Shown here: positions 33,928 to 41,232 of the stretch, in pieces | Layout: every line of letters begins with the position of its first letter | Numbering within the stretch: the first letter of the stretch is position 1 | Source of the DNA: Micromonospora endolithica | GTDB lineage: Bacteria; Actinomycetota; Actinomycetes; Mycobacteriales; Micromonosporaceae | Direction: 5' to 3' | Length of the DNA stretch: 64,000 nt | Assembly: GCF_003626595.1 (NCBI RefSeq) | Contig: NZ_RBAK01000012.1 | Location: 62,001-126,000, forward strand | The notes under the pieces: generated by a model | What the model saw: the letters and a program-made list of their open reading frames with translations, nothing else | What the model was told of the DNA's origin: nothing | Databases searched by the model: none | Made by a program: the position numbers and the translations under genes

Positions 33928-33955
33928 GGCACCGCCGGGACACTCCGGCGGTGCC
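33928..33955 (-). terminator. Hairpin between secreted protein and SBP genes
   Basis: Perfect 11-bp stem GGCACCGCCGG/CCGGCGGTGCC with 6-nt loop in the 196-bp gap. It would terminate or attenuate transcription after the secreted protein gene, lowering expression of the importer relative to it, or protect the upstream mRNA. Confidence 0.65.
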
Positions 33956-33991
33956 CCGGAACACGCCGGAAGCACCGCCGGGGTTTCGTCG

Positions 33992-34816
33992 CTACTGCAG
34001 GAAGGTGCGCAGCTTGGTGGCGTTGCCGGCGTCGTCACCGGTGATCAGGAAATACATCATGCCGGCGTCGGACACGTCACCGTTCTTGTTCATGATGTTG
34101 TTGACCACGTTGTGCACGTAGCGCAGGCGCTGGTCGGACGAGTTGGCCATCCAGGACCACTTCGCCTCGCCACCGTTGGTGCCCAGGCCGGCGTTCTGGT
34201 CCGGGATCCGCCGGTACTTCACGTTCGGGAAGTCGCGACGGATGTCGGCGAGATTCCAGATGTTGTCGTCGTCGTCGTGGTTGTTGTTCCAGTCCGAGTG
34301 CGAGATCAGCGTGACGTGGCCGTGCACCGCCGGGTTGGAGGCGGCCAGCGCCCGGTGGACCACGCCCATCGGGCCGGCCCCGACCAGGCAGAGCCGACTG
34401 GCGGAGGTGGAGGCGTTGACCTTGTTCTTGAGGTGGGTGACGGCGCTGTCGAGATTCGTCTGGCTGTTGCGGAAGATGACGCCGACGTCGTACCCGAACT
34501 GACTCGCGGTCCCCTCCGTCGCGGTGATCATGTCCTGTTCCCAGCTGCTGTTGGAGCTGCCGAGGTGGGAGTTGTAGTCCCAGTGGACCAGACGGGACTG
34601 CTGCCCGTTCTCGGCGAGCAGGGCGATCGCCATCGCGGACGCGCCGATGTCGTCCCGGTCGTGGTAGTTGCCGTCCGAGCTCCAGGCGATCCGTTCACAC
34701 CCGAAGTTCAGCGCCGGAGCCGCCGCACTGGCGGCGGTGGCCGCGGGGCCGAGCAGACCGAGCGCGGCGACGGCCGCGACCGTCGTACGCAGCGCCCTGG
34801 CGGAAAGACCGTTCAT
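33992..34816 (-). CDS. Secreted nucleoside-hydrolase-like protein of unassigned family
   Basis: 274 aa with a Sec signal peptide (~30 residues, ending ASAAA). The mature start FGCERIAWSSDGNYHDRDDI is followed by GASAMAIALLAENG: an Asp-rich strand-turn-helix resembling the metal site of nucleoside hydrolase-fold enzymes (my inference). Later conserved stretches are HVTLISHSDWNNNHDDDDN and HNVVNNIMNKNGDVSDAGMM. A paralogue with an added CBM6 is at 49194, so these are probably carbohydrate-active secreted proteins. First gene of the GntR-controlled cluster; the operator candidate lies upstream. Confidence 0.75.
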   Translation of the reverse strand: MNGLSARALRTTVAAVAALGLLGPAATAASAAAPALNFGCERIAWSSDGNYHDRDDIGASAMAIALLAENGQQSRLVHWDYNSHLGSSNSSWEQDMITATEGTASQFGYDVGVIFRNSQTNLDSAVTHLKNKVNASTSASRLCLVGAGPMGVVHRALAASNPAVHGHVTLISHSDWNNNHDDDDNIWNLADIRRDFPNVKYRRIPDQNAGLGTNGGEAKWSWMANSSDQRLRYVHNVVNNIMNKNGDVSDAGMMYFLITGDDAGNATKLRTFLQ

Positions 34817-34852
34817 GGTGGTGACACCTCCGTGGGTCGGGACTGTCGAATA

Positions 34853-34863
34853 CGTTGTATACA
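34853..34863. promoter_or_regulatory. GntR-type operator before catabolic cluster
   Basis: CGTTGTATACA, 37 bp upstream of the secreted protein ATG, in an AT-richer stretch; identical 11-mer occurs at 28741. Consistent with repression by the GntR protein at 25097. Confidence 0.55.
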
Positions 34864-35018
34864 GTGAACACGAAGAACGTCAATGGCAACCTGCCGGTAA
34901 CCTTCCTGACTCTTCGCTCAGTGCGCACGCCGGCCGAGCTCCGGCAGGGACGACGGCGGCCCGTCCGGGCACCTGGTGAGGTGTCCGGCCGGACCGCCGC
35001 GCCGCCGCCGCTGTCTGG

Positions 35019-36002
35019 CTAGCCGCAGGCCACTCCGTTGAGGAATGGCGTGGCGATCGGCGGATCCGCCGGCTCACCGGCGGCGATGAAGCCGATGGTC
35101 ACCGCCGAGCCGGGAGCGAGGGTCTCGTTCCAACTCGGCGCGTCGGCCCGGGCCATGTGCCCGGTCTGGCTGACCACGGCGTTCCAGCCGCTGCCGATGA
35201 CCGCGCCGTCGTACATGTGCCAGCCGACCGACCACGGCCGTACGCTGGCCGGCCCGTCGTTGCGGACGGTCACCGACGCCTGGAACCCGCCCGGCCACCG
35301 TTGGTCCACCGTCACGGTCGCGGAGCACTTCCCGTCGGTACCGGGACCGCCGCCGCCGTCGAAGCCGAAGACCACGTCGGAGCAGTTGAAGAAGGCCTCC
35401 GGGCTGTCCGAGCGTTGCCAGACGGAGTACAGCACGTGCCGTCCCGTCTTGTCCGCGGGCAGTACGGCATCCCACTGGTACGCGCCGTCGACGATCGACG
35501 GGTTGGTCACCGTGGTGAAGGGCGCGGGCTCCAGGTCCGACCAGGCGAGTGGCTTGGTCGGGTCGTAGCCGTCCCTGGTGACGTACACCTCGAAGGTGCC
35601 AGGGTGCGGCGCCCAGGCGGCGTAGGTGAACCGGTGGTCGGCACCGGCTTCCAGGGTGGTCGCCGGCCAGTCGGCCCGCGCGGCGTCGTACGCGGTGTAC
35701 TTGGCGGTCCCCGCACCGCAGAGCTGACCGTCGGGGATCAGTTCCCGGTGGCGGCCGGCGTTGTTGCCGATCAGCACGCCGTACCAGTCGTACAGCGGCT
35801 GGGTGCCGCCCTGCGCGACGGCGTCCCGGCAGGCGTTGCTCAACGGGCTCTCCGGACCCTCCAGGTAGCAGGCCCAGGTACGGGTGGCCGGGGAGGTCAT
35901 GGCGCCGTGCGCGTACGCCGGTTGAGGTGCCGCCACCACCGCGGTCGCCGCCGCGGCGAGGACGGCCAAGGCACTGGCAACAGCCAGCGTCCTGCGCTTC
36001 AT
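35019..36002 (-). CDS. Lytic polysaccharide monooxygenase AA10 with CBM2
   Basis: 327 aa. Signal peptide ends so that the mature protein starts with His32 (AYA|HGAMTSPATR), the first copper-brace residue; the second His lies in AAWAPHPGTFEVYVT. The AA10 domain spans ~32-215 (FNCSDVVFGFDG near its end); a short Gly-rich linker leads to a CBM2 (~225-327: CSATVTVDQRWPGGFQASVT, C-terminal GVACG). It oxidatively cleaves crystalline cellulose or chitin; CBM2 favours cellulose. 35 bp downstream of the GH5 cellulase gene, so likely the same operon. Confidence 0.95.
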   Translation of the reverse strand: MKRRTLAVASALAVLAAAATAVVAAPQPAYAHGAMTSPATRTWACYLEGPESPLSNACRDAVAQGGTQPLYDWYGVLIGNNAGRHRELIPDGQLCGAGTAKYTAYDAARADWPATTLEAGADHRFTYAAWAPHPGTFEVYVTRDGYDPTKPLAWSDLEPAPFTTVTNPSIVDGAYQWDAVLPADKTGRHVLYSVWQRSDSPEAFFNCSDVVFGFDGGGGPGTDGKCSATVTVDQRWPGGFQASVTVRNDGPASVRPWSVGWHMYDGAVIGSGWNAVVSQTGHMARADAPSWNETLAPGSAVTIGFIAAGEPADPPIATPFLNGVACG

Positions 36003-36037
36003 CGGCGTCGTTCCCTTCTCGGACGTCAGCGGGCTGG

Positions 36038-38026
36038 TCACGACGCGGCGCAGGCCAGGTCGGTCGGCGCGGTGCCCGCACCCGTGCCGGTGAAGCCGAA
36101 GACGGTGCTGGACTCCGGTGCCAACCTGCCGTTGTAAGGCTCGCTGGCGACGGTGTTCCGACCACCGTTGACGGTCCACTTCCCGTTCCACAGCGAGGAG
36201 ATCGCGGTTCCGCTCGGGTTGGTCCAGGTGACCCGCCAACTGTTGGTGGCGGCGGTGCCGGTGTTCTTCACCTCGATCTGGCCCTGGAAGCCACCCTGCC
36301 AGGCATTGGTCACCGTGTACGTCGCAGCACAACCGTCGGTGCCGCCGGCCCCGGGAAGGGTGGTGATGGTGCGAGCGGGTGAGGGTGCGGAGACGTTGCC
36401 GGCCGCGTCCCGGGCCCGGACGGTGAAGGTGTAGCTCGTCTCGGCAGACAGGTTGCCCGCCCGGTACGAGGTGCCGGAGACGGTGGCGATCACTGCCGCC
36501 GGGCCGGTGCCGGTGGCGCGTAGCACCTCGTAGGAGGTGACACCGACGTTGTCGGTCGACGCCGCCCAGTCGAGGGTGACGGCGTTGGCGGTCAGGTTGC
36601 TGGCCGCGGGCCGGCCCGGGGCGGTCGGGGCGACGTCGTCGTCCTCGCCGCCGTTGGCGTAGCGCTCAGTCAGGCTGATCCCGGTGGTGGAGTTGACGCC
36701 ACCCAGGCGCACCTGGTGGTCGAGGCTGACGAACTTGCCGTTGTGCTGCCACAGCACCGGCTTGAGCACCTGGGTGTACTTGGTCTCGTCCCAGGTGGTC
36801 CAGTCGTCGAGCAGGAGGCCGCCGGTGTCGCCGGAGTTCGGGTTGAGGCACCAGAAGGTGTGGTGGATCCCGTGCTCGCCCATCAGGTCGCGCAGGGCCT
36901 TGAGCCACTTGTCCTGCCGGGCGTCCTGGCCGAGCCGACCGCCCCACTCACCTACCAGCAGCGGTGCCGTGTCGTTCTCGTGGATGTAGAGCCAGTTGGG
37001 TCGCCACACGTCGTTGGTCAGCGACGTCTTGTCGAACTCCCCCTGGAACCAGGGCTGCTCGTAGACCAGGGGTCCGTAGTCGTGCGGCGAGTAGACCAGC
37101 TGGTCCTGGTGGGCGCCCAGGTTGACCGGGTGCTCGGCGACGCCACGCAGGTTGCCGCCCCACCAGTTGTTGTAGTAGTTGGGGCTCAGGTCAGGGTTGG
37201 TCTTCGGCGAGTCCCAGGTCTTGCCAGGGCGGGGGTACGCCTCGATGCCCTCGCAGAGGACCAGCAGGTTCGGGTTGATGGCCAGGATGCGCCGGCCGGC
37301 CGTCTCGCAGGCGTGCTTGAAGTTGTCCTGGTCGGTGGTGCCGTCCCACTTGGCGCGCGGCGACTCGTTCGGCTGGCCGTGCGGCTCGTTCTTGATGTCC
37401 ATCGCGACGATGGTGTCGTTGGCCTCGTACCGGGCGGTGATCCACTCCCAGCCCTGGTAGAACTTCTCCGGCGTGATCGTGCCCTTCCACCACACCGGAT
37501 AGATGTGACCGGAGTTGTCGGCCTCGGCGCTGTGCACGTCGATCATGACCTTCAGGCCGTACTTCTCGCACAGGTCCAGCCAGTAGTCGAAGATCTGCAG
37601 GTTGTTCAGGCCGGCCAACTCCGGGTTGGCGGACAGGTTGACGTTCGGCATCACCGTCTGGCCGGCCTTCCACTCCAGCAGCAGTTGGGTGGAGACCGGC
37701 ACCCGGACGATGTTCATCCCCCGGTCGGCCATGCCCTTGGTGATGGTCTCGATGTTGCCGCCCCACAGTCCATGGAAGACGCGCTCGGTGGCGTTGAAGC
37801 CGAACCAGTTGACGCCGGTGAGCCAGACCTGGTTGCCGGCGGCGTCGACGATTCTGTTGCCGTCGGTGTGCAGCCAGTCGGCGGTCGGGGCCGCGGCGTC
37901 GGCCGTCAGCGGTGACGACGCCCGGGGCGAGGCGGCCGTGGCTGCCGTGGTGGTCGCGGTGGTCGACAGACCGACGGCCACACAGGCCGCCAGCGCGACG
38001 CCGCGCACCGTTCTCTTCAGAGACAT
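36038..38026 (-). CDS. Secreted GH5 endoglucanase with FN3 and CBM2
   Basis: 662 aa. Signal peptide, GH5 domain (~55-430), fibronectin type III (~450-540: PGRPAASNLTANAVTLDWAA) and CBM2 (~555-662: CAATYTVTNAWQGGFQGQIE). GH5 catalytic acid is the Glu in MDIKNEPHG (~213) and nucleophile the Glu in LLVGEWGG (~362). It hydrolyses beta-1,4-glucan outside the cell. ATG 38026 has AAGGGCAGGG upstream. A CebR-type 14-bp operator lies 28 bp upstream of the start, and the LPMO gene follows downstream. Confidence 0.96.
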   Translation of the reverse strand: MSLKRTVRGVALAACVAVGLSTTATTTAATAASPRASSPLTADAAAPTADWLHTDGNRIVDAAGNQVWLTGVNWFGFNATERVFHGLWGGNIETITKGMADRGMNIVRVPVSTQLLLEWKAGQTVMPNVNLSANPELAGLNNLQIFDYWLDLCEKYGLKVMIDVHSAEADNSGHIYPVWWKGTITPEKFYQGWEWITARYEANDTIVAMDIKNEPHGQPNESPRAKWDGTTDQDNFKHACETAGRRILAINPNLLVLCEGIEAYPRPGKTWDSPKTNPDLSPNYYNNWWGGNLRGVAEHPVNLGAHQDQLVYSPHDYGPLVYEQPWFQGEFDKTSLTNDVWRPNWLYIHENDTAPLLVGEWGGRLGQDARQDKWLKALRDLMGEHGIHHTFWCLNPNSGDTGGLLLDDWTTWDETKYTQVLKPVLWQHNGKFVSLDHQVRLGGVNSTTGISLTERYANGGEDDDVAPTAPGRPAASNLTANAVTLDWAASTDNVGVTSYEVLRATGTGPAAVIATVSGTSYRAGNLSAETSYTFTVRARDAAGNVSAPSPARTITTLPGAGGTDGCAATYTVTNAWQGGFQGQIEVKNTGTAATNSWRVTWTNPSGTAISSLWNGKWTVNGGRNTVASEPYNGRLAPESSTVFGFTGTGAGTAPTDLACAAS

Positions 38027-38053
38027 GCCCTGCCCTTCAGTGGTGGTTGTGGA

Positions 38054-38067
38054 TGGGAGCGCTTCCA
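38054..38067. promoter_or_regulatory. CebR-type operator before GH5 gene
   Basis: TGGGAGCGCTTCCA, one base off the perfect palindrome known for CebR-type LacI repressors of actinobacterial cellulase genes. It recurs exactly at 43296 before the GH6 gene. Confidence 0.85.
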
Positions 38068-38620
38068 AGGCGGAGCATAGGCCGGGTTTTGTCACCTGCC
38101 GGACATGTCGTCGACTCATTGACGTCCCCGTTGACGTCGGCGGTGGCGACCAATGGCCGTCCCACCTGCGGTGACACCTCTCCCGAGCGTCCCGGTCCGC
38201 CCTGTGGCCGTCGAGCCGGCCACTGAAACGCCTTTCAGGGTTCGCCGCCGGCGGTCGGGACCGCTCGACGGCGCCGGCCCACCCGGTTCGGGTCGCTCCG
38301 CCCGGCGGTTTCCGCAGGGATGACCCGGGAAGACGACGCCCCGATGTGCCGACGGAAGAAACGCCGGGTGGGACGATCGGCGTACCGGCAGCCACGGCGG
38401 TGGGGGCCACGGCAACGTCGTCCTTGCCAGGTCGCCGTGGTCGTGCCAGGCTTCCGTCCATCCGCCGGTGTCGGGTCTTGCCAGGCCCCTTCGGTAGCAG
38501 GCTCCCCGCGACGAGGGCCGCTGCCAGTGACATCGGTCGGGCTCGTCGCGCTGCGGACGTGCCCGCCGGCCGCCGGGACGGCGGTCGACCGGTCGGCACC
38601 TGACCTCGATCCGGAGCATG
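38068..38620. other. Long gap between GH5 and lacI genes
   Basis: About 550 bp holding the leftward GH5 promoter region (AT-poor apart from 38085-38110) and the leader of the lacI gene. No second CebR box is seen before lacI, so autoregulation is not evident. Open frames here lack ribosome sites and recognised domains. Confidence 0.4.
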
Positions 38621-39619
38621 ATGCGCACGCATCCGACCGTTCAACAGATCGCCGCGGCGGCCGATGTGTCACCGGCTACCGTCTCCCGGGTGCTCACCGG
38701 CGCGGTCCGGGTGACGACCGGCGCACGGCAGCGGGTGTATGCGGCGATGACCCAGCTGGGTTACGTGGGGCGCGAGGTCCGCAAGCCGGACCCACGGCAC
38801 CCTCCGGTCGTGGCCCTGGTGGTGTGCGAACCGACGGCCCGCGTGTTCGCCGACCCGTTCTTCGCGCGGTTGGCCGCGGGCGTCGAGGCGGAACTGGCGG
38901 TACACGGATCACCGATGCCCATTCTCACGGTGACGCGCGAGAACCTACCGGCGATCGAGCGTTACCTGCTCACCGGTGGCGCCGACGGCGTACTCCTGGT
39001 CGGCGGATACGGCCAGAAGCAGGTGGCGCGGGCGGTGGCCGCCCCCGGTGTGCCGGTCCGTGCCGTCGGTCGACCGGCCGATCTCGTCGACGTTCCCTAC
39101 GTGGACGTGGACAACCGGGGTGGCGCACGGATGGCGGTGCGGCACCTGCTGCGTTCAGGGCGTCGTCGCATCGCCACGATCGCGGGGCCACGCGACATGC
39201 CCGCCGCCGCGGATCGCCTCGCGGGCTACCACGAGGCGCTGGCGGAGGCCGGCGTCGAACCGAGCGCCATCGCGTACGGCGACTTCACTCAGGCTTCGGG
39301 TACGCACGCCATGCAATGGCTGATCGGTAAGGTGCCGACACTGGACGCGGTTTTCGTCGCGTCGGACGCGATGGCGGTCGGGGCACTGCACGCCCTCCGA
39401 CGAGCCGGTCGCACCGTACCCGACGGGGTGGCAGTGGTCGGCTTCGACGACGCTCCCGTAGCCACGCTGATCCAGCCGGCTCTGACCACCGTTCGCCAAC
39501 CGGTCGAGCAGCTCGGCAGGATCGCCTGCCGGCTGCTGCTGGCCGACGTCACCGAGGAAAAACCCACCAGTGGCACCGTCATCCTTCCCACCGAACTCGT
39601 CCGTCGTCGGTCCGCCTGA
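38621..39619 (+). CDS. LacI-family repressor, CebR-like
   Basis: 332 aa. N-terminal LacI headpiece (~5-55): PTVQQIAAAADVSPATVSRV followed by LTGAVRVTTGARQRVYAAM with the hinge. The C-terminal periplasmic-binding-protein-like ligand domain (~70-332) contains LDAVFVASDAMAVGALHAL and FDDAPVATLIQPALTTVRQP. CebR relatives bind cello-oligosaccharides and release cellulase promoters; the two CebR-type boxes in the window make this the likely regulator. ATG 38621 gives GGAG better spacing than 38618. Its 3' end overlaps the kinase gene by 50 bp. Confidence 0.92.
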   Translation: MRTHPTVQQIAAAADVSPATVSRVLTGAVRVTTGARQRVYAAMTQLGYVGREVRKPDPRHPPVVALVVCEPTARVFADPFFARLAAGVEAELAVHGSPMPILTVTRENLPAIERYLLTGGADGVLLVGGYGQKQVARAVAAPGVPVRAVGRPADLVDVPYVDVDNRGGARMAVRHLLRSGRRRIATIAGPRDMPAAADRLAGYHEALAEAGVEPSAIAYGDFTQASGTHAMQWLIGKVPTLDAVFVASDAMAVGALHALRRAGRTVPDGVAVVGFDDAPVATLIQPALTTVRQPVEQLGRIACRLLLADVTEEKPTSGTVILPTELVRRRSA

Positions 39620-41096
39620 CCGGCCCGGACCCGCTCGCTGGCCGGCCCCCGGCGAGACACTCGGCGGTCGCTACCGGTTGTTGGAACCCGTCGGCGCCGG
39701 CGGCATGTCGGTGATCTGGCGTGCGGTCGACTTGGAACTGGGCCGCTTCGTCGCGATCAAGCTTCCGGAACCGGAGCGTGGGGTACCGTTGGACCGGGAC
39801 GCCCTCGCCCGCAACGAGGCACGGACGGTGGCGGCGGTCTCGCATCCCGACGTGGTCGTCGTGCACGACGTCGGCCAGGCGAGCAGGCCCGACGGCACGA
39901 CGGTGACCTACCTCGTCCTGCAGATGCTGACCGGGGAGTCCCTGCTCGACGTCCTGGCTGCCGGCCCGGTCGGCTGGCACCGGGCGGCCGGGATCGCGGC
40001 CCGGCTGGCCACGGTGCTGGCCGCCGTCCACGCACAGGGCGTCGTACATCGGGACGTCACTCCGGACAACGTGATGGTGGACGGCACCAACGTCAAGCTG
40101 CTCGACTTCGGAATCGCTGCTCGGGTCGGGGAGCGCCCGACGCAGAGCTGGACGTTCGGTACGCCTCCGTACCTTGCACCCGAGCGTCTCGGCGACGCTC
40201 CCGCTGATCCGGCGGCAGACATCTACTCCCTGGGCGCCTTGCTCGTCGAGATGCTCACCGGGCAGCCGCCGGAGGACGCTGTCAGCCTGCCTGCCGACGT
40301 TCCCGGGGAGTTGACGCAGCTGTGCCGGCGATGTCTGGACCCGGAGCCGATCCGACGGCCCTCGGCCGCCGATACGGCCGCCGACCTGGGAGCCTTGACC
40401 GGTACGGCGCTGTCCACTCCCCCGCCGTCGGAGAGGACCCGTCCGGACGCCGTCCCGACCGACGTGGCGGTGACAGCGGTGCCGGGGCCAGCGGGCAACG
40501 ACGACCGGAGAAGGAGAGGCCCCTCGATCGCCGTGGCGGCGATGCTGGTCGTGACGGCCGTGGCGGTGACCACGACGGTCCTCCTGCTCACCCGGCCGCC
40601 GTTCCCGCAACATCCGGCACCCTTGACCCCACCGGCGGTCGGGTCGAGGGTGCCGACACTGTCCGCACCGCCACCAGGTTCCCCGACGACCGAACCGGCA
40701 CGGAGGATCGACTCGCGACCGGGGACCCGGACGGGCAGACCGACTGCACCGCCGACCACCGCGGCGACCACACCGAGGGTCACCACACCCGCCGCCTCTC
40801 CGGTCCTCTCCCTCACCCGAGCGGCCGACGAGCTACGTGATCTGCTGCGCCGTGACGTCGCCGAGGGCACCGTCTCTGCACACGCGGCGCAGAAGATCGG
40901 CGCACAGGTGGACAACGTGGTGAACAACCAGGGCGCCCGGCCAGAGAATCTGGCACAGCTGATCGCCGACCTGCGCCGCAGCGTCGCCGACGAGATCCGA
41001 GACGGCGGTGTCTCGACAGCAGCGGCCACCGCGCTGGATGCAGCCGTCGAGCGGGTCGCCGAGGCGGTTGACGGCCGCCCCACGGCACCCGGCTGA
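39570..41096 (+). CDS. Transmembrane Ser/Thr protein kinase
   Basis: 508 aa, GTG start overlapping lacI by 50 bp. N-terminal kinase domain (~30-285): GRYRLLEPVGAGGMSVIWRA (Gly loop), Lys in FVAIKLPEPE, catalytic loop VVHRDVTPDNVMV, DFG in LLDFGIAA, and activation segment FGTPPYLAPE. Note Thr instead of the common Lys in HRDxKPxN. Then a Pro-rich juxtamembrane stretch, one membrane helix (~315-338), a Thr/Pro-rich linker and an extracellular helical domain (~415-500, RRDVAEGTVSAHAAQKIG). No PASTA repeats. Signal unknown; location beside lacI suggests sensing in carbohydrate metabolism. Confidence 0.9.
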   Translation: MAPSSFPPNSSVVGPPDRPGPARWPAPGETLGGRYRLLEPVGAGGMSVIWRAVDLELGRFVAIKLPEPERGVPLDRDALARNEARTVAAVSHPDVVVVHDVGQASRPDGTTVTYLVLQMLTGESLLDVLAAGPVGWHRAAGIAARLATVLAAVHAQGVVHRDVTPDNVMVDGTNVKLLDFGIAARVGERPTQSWTFGTPPYLAPERLGDAPADPAADIYSLGALLVEMLTGQPPEDAVSLPADVPGELTQLCRRCLDPEPIRRPSAADTAADLGALTGTALSTPPPSERTRPDAVPTDVAVTAVPGPAGNDDRRRRGPSIAVAAMLVVTAVAVTTTVLLLTRPPFPQHPAPLTPPAVGSRVPTLSAPPPGSPTTEPARRIDSRPGTRTGRPTAPPTTAATTPRVTTPAASPVLSLTRAADELRDLLRRDVAEGTVSAHAAQKIGAQVDNVVNNQGARPENLAQLIADLRRSVADEIRDGGVSTAAATALDAAVERVAEAVDGRPTAPG

Positions 41097-41135
41097 GATG
41101 ATCGATCGCCACGTCGCCACGTCGCGCGGGGCGAA

Positions 41136-41174
41136 GGCCCCTGGTCCGACCGGTGACCGGTCAAACCAGGGGCC
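41136..41174. terminator. Bidirectional terminator between kinase and GH6 genes
   Basis: Perfect 10-bp stem GGCCCCTGGT/ACCAGGGGCC with an inner GACCGGT/ACCGGTC palindrome in the loop, in the gap between convergent genes. Confidence 0.85.
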
Positions 41175-41232
41175 CGGTAACTCACCGCGACCGTGCCTTA
41201 CTCCGGTCGAGGTGGGTTGGCCGTCAGCCTGC

